DNA of 64,000 nt from Oscheius onirici. Taxonomy: Eukaryota > Nematoda > Chromadorea > Rhabditida > Rhabditidae. Under the pieces are notes generated by a model, which worked only from the letters and a program-made list of their open reading frames with translations, searched no databases and was not told the origin of the DNA. Location of the stretch: NCBI GenBank assembly GCA_932521025.1, contig OW051470.1, positions 5,628,501 through 5,692,500 on the forward strand, written 5' to 3'. This document shows, in pieces, positions 35,231 to 46,625 of this stretch. Position 1 is the stretch's first letter; each line of letters starts with the position of its first letter. The position numbers were made by a program, and so were the translations under genes.

Positions 35231-35956
35231 CTGAAAAGTTGTTCACACTTTCGTAAAAGCTATTGTATCAATCAGCTGCAGAATAGAACGAACTTCTTTG
35301 TTAGAAGCCAGATAGATGAGATAGATGCATTGGCACTGGAGTTGCCTGAAATTAAATACAAGGATTGCACTGTCTCTATCAGGGCTAAAGTTAGCTACGA
35401 ATTCCCCTCCACCTTCGTATTTTCGGCCTGAACCACTTGCCAACCTTTCTATTTGGTACCTCCAAAGGTAGAAGCAAAGTCCTCACACTTGCATAATCTC
35501 ACAAACTGATTTATCTGAACTTGTTACAACTAACTCCGAACAGTAAGCAGCTCTTTATAATTGTCAAAAGCTTCAGACAGACACAGATAAATTAAAAACA
35601 AGGTTGGGAACGCCCTTCCAGAGCTAAAGTTGAAATTCATGCCTTCGCTCTGTCACTTAAGGGCTACCAAGTTTTGATCTGTCTGTTCCATACCGGTACT
35701 CTCTCATTCTTTTCAGCCTCTTTCTTTGACTCATTACATTTCTAACCAGATTCTGAAGATGTACGTAGATCTGTAAGGCATCCGTTAAAAGTAAAGAACA
35801 AAGACTACAATGGTGTAAAAGAGCAGACAGATGCCTGAACTGGTCGCATTGAGCCACAGCTCGATTAATTGGAGAAATTGAATATTATTTAGATTGTACG
35901 GTAACTGGAGAGCGATGTGGTGGAAGGAGAAGGTGAAATCTTTGCTGAATACTAAT

Positions 35957-36196
35957 TGTTATGTCTGAGACTTTCAGACTAACGCAATTTGTGGTGAACA
36001 CGTAAGCTTGGTTCTATATTCAAGTTTATTATGAAATAAGAGAAATTTAACAACGACCACTCAGTGTGGTAACCAAGAACAGAACTCAAGAACTGGGGAT
36101 ATTCAAAGACGGCGCAATAGAACAATTGGGTTACTGTACAATCGCGACGGGACCATAATGATTGGCGGGAAATATGAAATGTATGACGATACAACA
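35957..36196 (-). repeat. 3' LTR of the retrotransposon
   Basis: 240-bp direct repeat with TG...CA ends; nearly identical to 38990-39228. It is the 3' copy because coding runs on the minus strand. Confidence 0.95.
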
Positions 36197-36254
36197 CCTC
36201 CCCTCTTTAAGAGAATGAGTGGGGAAAAAGAAAGGACAGATTGGACGAGTCACC

Positions 36255-37904
36255 TCAAAAAGGATCGGCTTGTCGTGGAGCTTGACGGTGACGGTTGAAC
36301 TGGCGTCTTGTAGGTGACTGGCGTCGCGGTGTTGCTGTCTCTTCGCCTTGCGTGGTCAGAAGTTGTCCCTTGGACGTCTTATCGGCTTGTGCCTTGAACA
36401 GCTTGTCGGCTTGTCCCGGAGTCCTTTGATGTCGTAGTGCGGCTGGTGGAACATGAGAAGGCATCGTTGTCGGGCATCTGAGCGCGGAAGATCCCTCTCG
36501 AGTAGTGGTCAGAGCAGCAGCAGTAGTCGACCTCGGCATCGGCTTCGACATCGGCGCAGACTTCGACAACATGACGTTGAACCTAGGAAATCTCGTTCTT
36601 TGAGATTCATTTTCCTTTCGTTGCGTCACAAAAGACCTCAAATGGATCTGATTGACTCGGAAACTCTGGGTTTCCTTGACTTTTCGATGACAACCCTTGT
36701 TGTAGTCAATTTGTCGTTGAATTTGATTGCTAGTCGTATTTAACACGTTACTTGGAGCTTGGGCAGGCTTCTCCTCCCTTTTCAGCGTTTGCTCCTTCAA
36801 ATCGTTCTCGATTTTGACTGTCGATGCAGTCTTCGCCTTCTTTTGACAATTTACGAGATTTCTAGCGAAAATTTCGATGTCTTTGTTCATTCCGGGCCAG
36901 AAAAATGCATTTTTAGCCATTTGTTTTAGCCGAACGATTCCGAGATGACAAAATTCTTGCAGAGTGTTTGCTCTCAACTTTTCAGGAATGATGAGTCGTT
37001 TCCCAAGCATCAGGCAGAAATTTCGGATTTTCTATCGAAGTAAGTTTTTTTAAAACTTCTATGCCTTTCAGAAACTTGTGGCCAATTGTTTTCCTTGGTC
37101 CTTTGGAAAATCCCGTGCAGAATTCGATCTTTTTGCGTTGCCTCACGCAGTTGACTTGCCGTGACGGGCAATCTTCGAATAGCACCTTGGAAGCATCGAT
37201 TTTCGTCTTTTTTCGACGTAAATTTTTGGTCTTTTCCTTCGACTCGAGTCCCAAACCGGGCTCTCTAACCTTTTTCGACAGGAATCCACCATTTTCGGAG
37301 CCTTTGTTCGTGGATTTTGACACATATCCGACGAAGCTCATCTTGTCAAGTCCTTCTCTCACTTTCGAGGACTGCTGCAGCCATTCCAAACCCAGTAAGT
37401 CTAGCTTACCGTTTGACACAACAGGCATCACCTACGCCTTTTTCACCACAGATTTCGAACTTACATCGAATCATGCCTTTCACTGGCAAAGTGGATCCAT
37501 TTGCAGTCTCCAGCTGCATCCCATGTGATTTTATTTCAGGAAAACCAATCTTTTTCCAGGTTTCTTCCGTTACGAGCGTCACATCCGCTCCCGTGTCGAC
37601 TTGGAAGGCTATTTCTTTGCCATTTATCATCACATCTCTGTATCGACGACCTGCGTCTACGTGGCTCATCTCTTTCATTCCGACGATCATTTCAGACTCG
37701 TCAACGATCGTACTTATTTGACCTTTTCTTCCTCGTCTCGCGAGAACTTCTTCTTGTAACAATCCTCGGCACTGTGGCCGGTTTTCCACAATTCTGACAG
37801 GATTCCTCGCTATTCCTCCTGCATTCCCTGGCAAAATGACCTTCTTTGCCGCAGATCCAACAGCTTTTGGCTTGGTAAGACTTTTTACCCAAAACCTTGT
37901 TCAC
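36255..37904 (-). pseudogene. Retrotransposon nucleocapsid-protease with integrase remnant
   Basis: Right to left: a CCHC zinc knuckle (CWICGKEGHFAREC) at about 37800-37860, the aspartic protease active site (QVDTGADVTLV) in another frame at about 37580-37620, and the protease end (LDLLGLEWLQQ). The reverse transcriptase and RNase H expected next are absent. A separate frame (36255-37010) contains the integrase zinc-binding block (FFWPGMNKDIEIFARNLVNC), with no catalytic core after it, only low-complexity sequence. This is a deletion derivative that cannot supply its own pol enzymes. Confidence 0.85.
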
Positions 37905-38645
37905 CTATGTCGAAACATCATTCATTCCTCTTCCAGAAATGAGATCCCCATCCTTTTGGTACGATCTGAGCCTCTTTAGCTCACCAATGATTTCCAGCAA
38001 TGTCACTTCCTGTTTTTCAGCAACCTTTTTGTCTGCAAGTGACAACAACACCGGTAGATACTGAGCATCTTCAGCTCCTTTCAGTCCAATCATAAATCTT
38101 AAGACTTTTTGACCTTCGATCGTGATCTTTTCCATGTTCTTATGGAATTTTTCGTTGATACGATCCCCGTAAGCCTGGTCATCTTCACCTGGAGCCTTGT
38201 CAAGGGCTTCGGTCCAGCACATGTATTGTCGAGTGACAATCGACTCGGGAATGTCGAAAAGACCCTTCAGAATCGTCCCACTTTCTGTGAACTTCAGGTC
38301 GACGAATGTCTTCGGTAAGATGTGATTGACAAATCTACGATAGCATTCTTTGTCAAACCGTTCGGTTAGAAGTCGTAGCCGTGTTTTGTCATCGAGACTT
38401 GCTCCGTCTTCCATGAAAATGCTTTCATGACGAGCATACCAGTCTGCAAACGTGTAATTTGTCTCCGGAACAAACGAAAATGTTGCTATTCGCTTACTCA
38501 ACTCACTTATCAGCGATACAATGCTTCTCGAGCTTATTGACTGTACATTGCTTCCTGGAACATCACTTTTTCCTCCTTGTTCTCGATTTGCCAACTTTTG
38601 GATCAAATCCCTGTTCTGTTGCATCATTTCGGCCATCACATCCAT
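37905..38645 (-). CDS. Retrotransposon gag
   Basis: A 246-codon frame with the arrangement of a retrotransposon gag, including TFADWYARHESIF and DKTRLRLLTERFDKECYRRF. It ends at an in-frame TAG at about 37905, and the same frame continues immediately into the zinc knuckle. The stop is either a mutation or a readthrough site; the sequence alone does not decide. It starts about 345 bp inside the 5' LTR. Confidence 0.8.
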   Translation of the reverse strand: MDVMAEMMQQNRDLIQKLANREQGGKSDVPGSNVQSISSRSIVSLISELSKRIATFSFVPETNYTFADWYARHESIFMEDGASLDDKTRLRLLTERFDKECYRRFVNHILPKTFVDLKFTESGTILKGLFDIPESIVTRQYMCWTEALDKAPGEDDQAYGDRINEKFHKNMEKITIEGQKVLRFMIGLKGAEDAQYLPVLLSLADKKVAEKQEVTLLEIIGELKRLRSYQKDGDLISGRGMNDVST

Positions 38646-38989
38646 GACTTTGTCAACTGGGCCTGTGTGACGGGTTCACCACCCTCCTCCTCTTTTGGTT
38701 CAACTATTTTTCAGGTCAACAGGACTCAAATCGCTTTGTTACCTGGCAAACTTGCCGCGATGTTGTAAATCTGCCTTTTTTGAGAAAGTTTCACTCTTCT
38801 CCGCAGATAATCGACATATTACCCCTGAGAGGCACTTTAGTCGAAAATCGAGGCCTTTCCGGCAACAATTTGTCCTGAGGACTTCGAAGTGGCTCTACAA
38901 AAAGCTGTAGACCAAAAAGATGTGACAACAAGAGCTTTTCAGCTGTTGTTTCCAGGTTTTTCTCGAGTGAACTCGAATCTGATCGCCAA

Positions 38990-39228
38990 TGTTATGTCTG
39001 AGACTTTCAGACTAACGCAATTTGTGGTGAACACGTAAGCTTGGTTCTATATTCAAGTTTATTATGAAATAAGAGAAATTTAACAACGACCACTCAGTGT
39101 GGTAACCAAGAACAGAACTCAAGAACTGGGGACATTCAAAGACGGCGCGTAGAGCAATTGGGTTACTGTACAATCGCGACGGGACCATAATGATTGGCGG
39201 GAAATATGAAATGTATAACGATACAACA
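38990..39228 (-). repeat. 5' LTR of the retrotransposon
   Basis: 239-bp direct repeat of 35957-36196 with TG...CA ends, followed on the minus strand by the primer-binding site. Confidence 0.95.
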
Positions 39229-39233
39229 CTAAT

Positions 39234-39741
39234 GATTTAGCGTCTTTTGATCTTTTTCTCGTCTCTTCTCCAAGTATTTCTCTTTTGTCTGGTCGTGTCT
39301 ATCTTCCTCCTCCTCTTTTGGACGTTCTACTTCTTTTCCACTAGGTCAAGTTCTAGTTCAAAGAAACAGAAAGTTGCTGCTACTCGCCACAGTATTCCGA
39401 ACTTTCAGAACTGATCGAAAGAATGACGGTATGATAGAGTCCTATTCAAATTCCAACTGGCTGGGCGAACTGACCATATCTAGAGACGACAAAGAAGACG
39501 GAGACTGGTTTTGATTCTTTTTGGTTACAATAAACCTAAAGAGAGATAGAAAGCCAACAAAGTAATAAAGAGGATAGCAATGTTCATAAGAGCGAGGCGA
39601 CATCCGAGAAGTATCTTAACCGAGAAGATTGTCTCGGCAGAAGTCAGTCAAACAAACTGAAGGAAGTGCAACGAAGCAAATCTTCCAGAGAGACGGATTA
39701 CGGTAATGTCAATTCCTCCAAAGAAAATATATTTGATAATG
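39234..39741. other. Interval between retrotransposon and ground-like gene
   Basis: About 500 bp in which I see no gene, RNA or repeat; probably 3' flank of the ground-like gene. Confidence 0.5.
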
Positions 39742-40426
39742 TTACTTCAATCTAGCTCGTACAACGTCGCTCAATTGCTTGAAGACGTAACAAGTCACAT
39801 CGCCCACAGTCTCTTGACAGAATTTCTCAGTGTTGGTAATGTAGGAGAAGTCGCCCCGAGCACAGATGACATTATAACGACCTTCCATTTTCGACTCTGC
39901 TTCGGCTTGAATTCTCTTCTTGGTCACAGACGTCACGCGATCCATGTTCTAAAATCTAAGTATAAGATTCATTGAGATCTTCGTACAGACCTGAATGATA
40001 ATCTCTCTCAACTGCTCGCTGTTACATTTCGCATTGACCTTGACCACTTCATCTAGCACATCTCTCTTCAGCCGAATAGTTCCCTGGAAAACATTTTTTC
40101 CGAACAAAATGCATCTATTACTACCTGCGGTTCGAAGGCTGGGACATCCTGACTGACAATGAAAGTTCCGTTACTCAGTGGACCCGTATCTCTCTTCTGT
40201 CTCTTCCGACACGAACAAGTGGGACAACAAGATGCCGGAGCCTGTTTTTCTTCGATCGAAAGGTCTATGAACTTACTACTGTCTGAGGGCACGATGGAAC
40301 AGCTGGACAGACTGGTACTGTTGGACAAACTGACTGTGTTGCACAGGGAGAACATCCACAGCTGTTTCCGGTCGGGAAGAGAAAAGAAAAGGCGGATATG
40401 GGAAGCAGAAGAAGCAAAATGAACAT
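39742..40426 (-). CDS. Ground-like domain secreted protein (hedgehog-related GRL family)
   Basis: Four exons join in phase from ATG at 40426 to TAA at 39742-39744. A signal peptide (MFILLLLLPISAFSFLF) precedes a Cys/Pro-rich linker (SCGCSPCATQSVCPTVPVCP) and a basic cleavage-like site (RKRQKRD). The ground-like domain follows: VKVNAKCNSEQLREIIIQ, then NVICARGDFSYITNTEKFC, ending DVTCYVFKQL. The CNSE and FSY...C...C pattern is that of Pfam ground-like (PF04155). In C. elegans, grl genes are expressed in epidermis and glia and have matrix roles. It begins downstream (on the minus strand) of the candidate receptor gene, in the opposite orientation. Confidence 0.87.
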
Positions 40427-40905
40427 TTTCGAGGGGAGAATGGACGAAACTACGAACTCGAAGTGGGTCACTCACTGTGGGATTAGGCAGCTCAAAGACA
40501 CGGATCGGGTGACGAGCGACTGGAACGGATGGATCCATTGACCGAGGAGGAGATCCCTTTATGGGACAAAAAACTAACAAAAAGTGAATCTCTAACATTC
40601 TTATGGATGATTCTCTTGAAAGTTGGAGAAGTAAACTACAAAAAGTGTTAGTTTGGTCTGCTAGTCATCTCCTTATGTTCTTCTAACAATTTCAGCGCAA
40701 AAGATCATTCTTTTGCGTCCTCTCAGAATGTGCGAGTAGAAAACATTCACCTGTTCCGACTAACTATAAGACGATTTGTTGATCCCTGATACAAGTTTGC
40801 TATTCCCGCAACCTTGATTGCCTTCTCAGGAAAGAACGGACTGGGAACGTGAGTCGTCTAAAAGAATCTCAGTCGGAGATCACCTGATCATTAACATGTT
40901 CCCAG

Positions 40906-41545
40906 GATCTTTTCTTGACTTCGAATTTATTCCATTTGGAAAATGTAGAGATGGAATGGTCGATTCTGTCAACAGGGATCATGCAGACATTAGCAAATCG
41001 CTACTTTTATGTTGGAGTTTCGAAGAACCAAACTCCTATCTTTTAAGCTTGATGCGATTCTGTCGACGTCTGTTTGTGTCAGCTCCTGTCTCATTTGTCT
41101 AGTTTTCTACGCCCTGGGAATGCTATTCTCCTCAAAGTCGAACATTCAGGTGATTTCTCTTCTTCTTGTAAACTCTTTAGCAACATTACGAATTAGAGAA
41201 TAAGTTATTTGGATGTTCCATGCTGGCGTCTGTTCCTCTTTTGGTCGAAGGAGTTAAGAGTTCGGTTCTCCTCTGGGCAACGGTCAAAAACGACAAAGAA
41301 ATGCTCGTCTTTCTCACAGAATTCTGGTAAGTTGACTCATCGATAATATAATTCGATTCAGGTTCTGCTGGACGGAACTGATGACGAGTTCTCAATGCTC
41401 GTCTGTCATCTTGGTTACACCCTATATTCGACGGTTACTAGTCGAATCCGGAGTTTTTGGATTGGTGATTTGGAAACAACAAGCAAGTCCTGTAATCTTA
41501 ACACATTCGTCAATTCCACGTCAGAATGTCTTGTGTAGGTTATAA
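40906..41545 (+). CDS. Candidate 7TM chemoreceptor-like protein (C-terminal exons)
   Basis: Four exons (40906-41010, 41048-41149, 41181-41326, 41362-41545) join in phase. They encode hydrophobic segments (AILSTSVCVSSCLICLVFYA; MLASVPLLVEGVKSSVLLW; ELMTSSQCSSVILVTPYI) ending RRLLVESGVFG. The pattern, with PY-I-RR after the last span, resembles nematode serpentine receptors. The N-terminus is unresolved: an upstream ATG at 40603 starts a plausible exon, but I could not link it in phase. Family assignment is tentative; it could be another polytopic membrane protein. It converges with APC8, 59 bp between stops. Confidence 0.45.
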
Positions 41546-41604
41546 AAGTAAAATTTACTAAAATAAAAGTGAGAATTTGATAAAAGACACGTAGAATACC
41601 CATA

Positions 41605-43768
41605 TCAATCGTAAGAGACGTTTTCTTCGCCGTCAGAGATCTGCATGTCCGCCGAGACGTCTGCTGCTGTGGTTGGGACATTGACAAATTCTTCTTCTTC
41701 TTGTGTCGCAATGTCGCGCAGAATTTTTCGACCTTCTTCCGCAATCTAGGGTAATATTTTGTCAAATAAGCGAGAAATCTTACACTATCGCAAAGAAGAC
41801 ACCGTTCGGCAAACTTTTTTGATTTGTCCCATTCGCCTTTTCCGAAATAATGTTTCGCGAGGAATTGAATGATGTAGGGTACATTGTCATTGACCATCTG
41901 AACCAACATTATCTAGCGAAACAAATAAAAATTGACCTCCATAGAATCTAGCGCGTTGAGATATTCTTCGTAAGTCCGCGCAGCCTTGTCCATCATGTCT
42001 TCTCGTTCAAAGATTTTGGCCAAGTGCCAAAGAGCTGTTCCTTCGACGTCGCCGTTTTTATGAGCTGCAGTGAAACATTTCAGAGCATCACGGGAACGCT
42101 CCATTTTGCTATAGATCAGACCAAGAGCTACGAGGATACGCGAATCATTCGGTCTCAAACAATTCGTGAAAACAAGAAAAGGAAAAACATACCTGCACTT
42201 GTGAGCCTCTTGGTAGTAGTAGAGAGCATAGACGTTCATTTTTAAAATATCGTAGAGTTGTCCTAGACCGTACCATGCGCGATATTCCCGAGGATCGATT
42301 TCAATGGCTCTTCTGTACGCCAAACAGGCTGCCGAGTTGTTTTTGAGCTCGACGAATTCATGGCCGATGACTACCCAAATACTGGCCTGTTTCGGATTGA
42401 GACGAAGAGCTCGTTGGAAAAATCGAATAGCCTGTTCGTGCTCTCCTCTGATCGTATAATAATTTCCTGGAATGTATTACTAAATAGGTGAAAGAACAGG
42501 TACTAACCGACAATGTATGCAGTCTCCCAATAGAATTTGTGCGTCTTGTAGAAAGAGTGGGTCAAAGAAGTTAGCTCCGTCCTCTCTGACTGAACTTTTG
42601 GCATTAGTGACAGAAAACTAATAAAAACGAACCATACAAAAGAGCGAATCACAGTAAAGATGCATATCCTCGATTCTCAGCGGATCCATTTCTCGCAGTT
42701 TCATGAAAAGGTCGATTGCGTTTGTATGTTCTAGCATACGATCGGCCATTGCTGCACGATGGGAAAGAAGTGTCGGCACATTTGGGAACCCTCTGGTCAG
42801 TAACTGTTCCATTTTCTCGGCAGCCTGTCTGTAATTAAATACGATTCAAAACGGAAAGTAAGGCTAACCTGTCGTAATTGAAGTGTCTGAGAGCTAGCGA
42901 GGCGAACCAGTCTGACATCCAGCTTGAGCATCCTTGCTTCTCGAAACAATATATGGCGTGGACATCATTTGGAGTCGGAATCAGCTCGACAATCTCATCC
43001 CAGGCTGGCCAGAGTCGGGGCTCCAGTGAGATGGCCTTTTTCATGCTGGCGAAAGCTCCGGCATTGCTTCCGATGGATCGTTCGATTTTGGCCAATCTAG
43101 CAAAAATCAAAACTAACAGAACATGGTAACTTACAAATAGTATAAGAAGGCATCAAATTCTTCGAGATTTTCGTTAGACATGTCTCTGAGCAACTCGGCC
43201 AGATCGTGATCGTCTTTGTTTTCGAAGCCATTGCTTGTTATTTTGTGATCAATCGCTTCGGCCTCGTTTTCTAGCTTGATTTTCTCGCACATCTACGTAA
43301 ACATTTTTGTGAGAAACTGATGAAATTTACCAAGTAACGGCTCCAATAGTAGAGAAACTTGTTGACGGGATTGTCATTCTTCACTTTACTCAAATAGTAG
43401 CACGCACGAGCGAATTCTTTCGTGTAGCACAAGCTTCTTGCCAGCGTGACACTTCTGTTTGCTAGAGTAATTCGCGGTTTTTCCTGAAGAGGTTTGTGCC
43501 AAAATTGGAAAACAGTGGACCTTTGAAGAGGATGGGTTTTCCTCTTTCTCGAAGTCGCTGATCCACTGCTCCGGAACGAATTGCAGTACTTCTGCTGTCC
43601 TAAAATGGATGTGAAGAACAAGAAGTAAACGTACCATTTCACCGCATCAGTCATCATTCTCTCCTGACATTCTTCTTGCAGCCATAGAAGGCTGCTGACG
43701 ACACTGACGCCGTCAAACTGCTGGCGCGAGAAGGTTCTATTCGAGGTGAGGATGCTTATGTCCGTCAT
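41605..43768 (-). CDS. cdc23: APC8/CDC23, TPR subunit of the anaphase-promoting complex
   Basis: Multi-exon gene from ATG 43768 (MTDISILTSNRTFSRQ) to TGA at 41605. Recognisable CDC23 blocks: VSSLLWLQEECQERM; KPRITLANRSVTLARS; FARACYYLSKVKNDNPVNKF; LYYWSRYL; then TPR repeats including RAIEIDPREYRAWYGLGQLY, LRPNDSRILVALGLIYSKM, DALKCFTAAHKNGDVEGTAL and MDKAARTYEEYLNAL, and an acidic C-terminus (EEGRKILRDIATQEEEEF). CDC23 is a scaffold TPR subunit of the APC/C ubiquitin ligase and is needed for metaphase-anaphase transition; the C. elegans orthologue is mat-3. Introns are 35-45 nt. A housekeeping gene lying between two Hox genes is unusual context. Confidence 0.93.
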
Positions 43769-44137
43769 CTCTTGAAAAGTAAAATGTAAAGAAGCATAAA
43801 AATTTGAAGAGCAAGGATATATATGTTGCAATTGAAATTGACCGGAAATTCATTATTTTGGGTTTTTTATTTATTTTGCATTTTTTCTACCAAAATAGAT
43901 AGATTGATTCATTCCTCATCTTTTAAGACCAAAATCAGCCGTTTATATGGGCTAAAAGCTTAGCTAAGCCAAAAACAACCAAACATGGCTTGTGAAATTG
44001 TTTTCAAGTGTATTTTTTCGGTCGTTTTGGTATCAAAACGTTCCAAATAGGATATTCTACAATAATAAAAGAAAATAAAATGAGAAAAGATCGATAAAAA
44101 TAGAAAAAGTGAAATTTCCGGTCAATATCAACGGCTG
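43769..44137. other. Upstream flank of APC8
   Basis: AT-rich 370 bp before the foldback element; no gene or repeat that I can identify. It presumably holds the APC8 promoter. Confidence 0.5.
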
Positions 44138-44923
44138 GTCAATTTCAATTGATTTTCAGTTCAAATTGATTATTCAATTTGAACTAGTGTAAATTGATTT
44201 CAACTAGTTGAAATTGATTTTTATTTCTTTCTCATTTTTTCTGTGCCTTTTTATTCATTTTTTACAATATTTTTTGTAAATTTTTATTTTTTTTCTTCTA
44301 AAATCTCGAGCATTTTGACTCCAAAACGACCTCTGACGGAATCTTACGCGTTTTGTTTGAAGGAGAAATTTTATGGACGCTCCAATGTTTCGTCTGATCC
44401 GAGTCCTGTTCTGATGAGAAGGATTGTTTTTATGGGTTAGTCTCTACGAAATTTTTGTACAAAGTATTGTCTAGGATTGGTACGGAGAACGGAATTCTGC
44501 CCAATTGGTTTTCAAGAAACCAACTGAAGCCGAAGTTTCAATTACTGGTAGCCAAGGAGTAACACGCTATTCCTGTTCTACATTATGCGACACGAAGAAA
44601 TGCTCCTGCCAAAGAAACAATCTTCGTTTTGTTGCTGCTTATCGTTGTTGATGTTTTTTGTTGTTTTCAATAAAATTTCTCCTTCAAGCAAAACGCGTAA
44701 GATTCTGTCAGAGGTCGTTTTGGAGTCAAAATGCTCGAGATTTTAGAAAAAAAAAATAAAAATTTACAAAAAATATTGTAAAAAATGAATAAAATAGCAC
44801 AGAAAAAATGAGAACGAAATAAAAATCAATTTCAACTAGTTGAAATCAATTTACACTAGTTCAAATTGAATAATCAATTTGAACTAGATAATTTCAATTT
44901 GAACTGAAAATCAATTTGAACTG
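44138..44923. mobile_element. Long foldback element with a short Cys-rich frame
   Basis: Arms of about 230 bp (44138-44375 and 44690-44923) are inverted copies; both contain TCGAGCATTTTGACTCCAAA or its complement, and a tandem sub-repeat around TCAATTTGAACTAGT. The right arm has one extra sub-repeat. The 310-bp loop contains a frame at about 44525-44660 reading YSCSTLCDTKKCSCQ, similar in style to the Cys-rich motifs next to some DNA-transposon-derived genes. No target duplication was found. Confidence 0.8.
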
Positions 44924-45190
44924 CAACATATATATATATACTTTTAGCAAACCCGGTCGAAATATATAGATTCAAATTTTTATACTGCACACAATTTGGG
45001 GCGGAGCCAGAGGGGACATAAGAAGTAGACGCGCCGTGTAGGGAAAAAAGAAAATGAAGAACAGAAACTTGCAATAACTGTCTGGCTTATTTACGTTTCG
45101 TAAACGGAGTGCAGCCGATACGCTACGAGACCCTTTGAAGGAATCAATGTTTTGGCAGGTCATCTGCCTTATTTTTGCCATTTTTTTTAA
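44924..45190. other. Interval with TA microsatellite
   Basis: Contains a (TA)n run at about 44929-44940 and no visible gene. Confidence 0.5.
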
Positions 45191-45474
45191 AGGGACAGTC
45201 TCATTATAGCCGTCACGGCGTTTCAACAACGTATACAGTGAATATATGCGAAGCCATAACTCAGCGAAATCAAAGGTTGTCAAATACACCAATTTTAGCG
45301 TCCCACTACTCATTTTAGGAGTAATTTTTGACGAGAAATCGATTAGAAACAGGTAGAAATCGAAAAAATGAGCGTAGAACGAGAAAAACGCAAAAATGAA
45401 ATTTGCCGTGGGTCCCGCCACGCAGTTGCCTGATTTCCCCTGATCACACGTTCACACACAATTGGACTGTCCCT
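45191..45474. mobile_element. TTAA-flanked MITE (piggyBac-like target)
   Basis: A 284-bp element with short terminal inverted repeats AGGGACAGTC...GACTGTCCCT, flanked directly by TTAA on both sides (45187-45190 and 45475-45478). A TTAA target duplication is characteristic of piggyBac-type elements. There is no coding content. Confidence 0.75.
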
Positions 45475-45619
45475 TTAAGAGTACAATACAGAGATGTGCG
45501 GAAATATTTTCTCCGCGGAAACGCGGACGTCCTTGCAACCCTGGTGTGTACACAAATAACGCGCAGTGCGATTCAACGAACGTTTTATTTTACTGATGAA
45601 ATACTGCTGTTTTTGCATT

Positions 45620-46461
45620 CTAGCGCATCTCACTAGCTTTTCTGAGTTTGTAGTTGTAGTGAAAGCCATCACCAATTACGCTACCCACGGGAATCAGCCA
45701 ACTCCACATTGGTCCCATTACAGAGTTGACATTTTCCTTCCAGTCTTCATTTATCGTGTAGTCGGCAAGCTCTTCTATTTCAGTGGCGCCTTCGACATTC
45801 GACTCTTCAATGATTGTCCTGTTGCGCATCATGTTAGGCACTTGAGTCCTCAGCAGATAAATAACCGAGGCTACGATTGTCTGTGTTTTTTTGCAGTTTA
45901 GAGTTATTGTGAACCTACCAGCGCGTTGACCACGGCACTGACAACAAATTGTCCCTCAAAGGATACGTCTTCTCCTATAGTCCAATAGCGATAAATGGCT
46001 CGATAAAAGCAGGGAAAGCAAAGATAAACCGCGTAGAGACCAAGTGTTCCTGGCCAGATGAGGTATAGAATATAGAACTTGTGATTGTGATGATGGACGC
46101 ACATTTGAAGAATTGGGCAGTGATGGTCCATACGAGGAGTGCATCTCTGACAAACGCGACAATGATGAGTCCTCTCAGGCTTCAGAATATCGCACTTTTC
46201 GCAATATTTGACCTGACTGACATGTCCTTTCTCCTGTTCCGTCGTCTCAGAGCGAAGGAAACGTTTTTGTATGCTGGCTGGAGGTGTGAAGACGGCATGG
46301 AAGAATGTGAAGACGATAATGAGCCAAATAAAGATAAGCGAGAGCAGCTTCCAGTCGGCGTAAGACGTCTCGGTTCGAGCCAGAACAAGCACAACTAGCT
46401 CATTGAACCAGAGGAAAAGAGCTGCTAGCCAGCCAACTACCGACAGCCACCAAAAGCGCAT
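45620..46461 (-). CDS. DHHC-type palmitoyltransferase
   Basis: Two exons from ATG 46461 (MRFWWLSVVGWLAALFLWF) to the stop at 45620. Four predicted spans: two before the catalytic domain, then the Cys-rich domain (YCEKCDILKPERTHHCRVC, RCTPRMDHHCPILQMC) with an intact DHHC tetrad, then two spans. The second exon carries NRTIIEE at the TTxE position and NVNSVMGPMWSW at the PaCCT position. These enzymes attach palmitate to cysteines of membrane proteins at the ER or Golgi. The segment after DHHC reads CVHHHNHKF rather than the usual CVGxxNxxxF, a mild divergence. The intron is 38 nt. The length of about 265 residues is short for the family. Confidence 0.92.
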
Positions 46462-46625
46462 ATTGTCAAGTGACTTTCGTTGCTCAAAAAAGTTTTTTTG
46501 TAGTTGATTAGGAGCTGAAATTTTTCTTTCGAGGATTGCCGTAATTGAGAATCCTTTTTAGTAGAAGTTTCGACATCTACTGTGAGCAGAAGCTATTTTT
46601 CGCACTTGCGTACTTCATCCTAGAC

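Larger units (their letters stand above)
35957..39228 (-). mobile_element. Internally deleted Ty3/gypsy-like LTR retrotransposon
   Basis: A complete insertion bounded by LTRs (35957-36196 and 38990-39228), which start TG and end CA, and by a perfect 5-bp target duplication CTAAT (35952-35956 and 39229-39233). Coding runs on the minus strand. Next to the 5' LTR the primer-binding site starts TGGCGATCAGATTCGAG; a purine tract (AAAGAGGGGAGG) precedes the 3' LTR. The internal region is only 2.8 kb and has gag, nucleocapsid, protease and an integrase zinc-binding piece but no reverse transcriptase or RNase H, so it is nonautonomous. The LTRs differ at only a handful of positions, implying recent insertion. 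Confidence 0.95.

Noticed and set aside
35605-35625. Recurring CCTTCCAG(A/G)GCTAAA also near 25085 and 57905
   Set aside because: Three short matches without flanking similarity; too little to call a repeat family.
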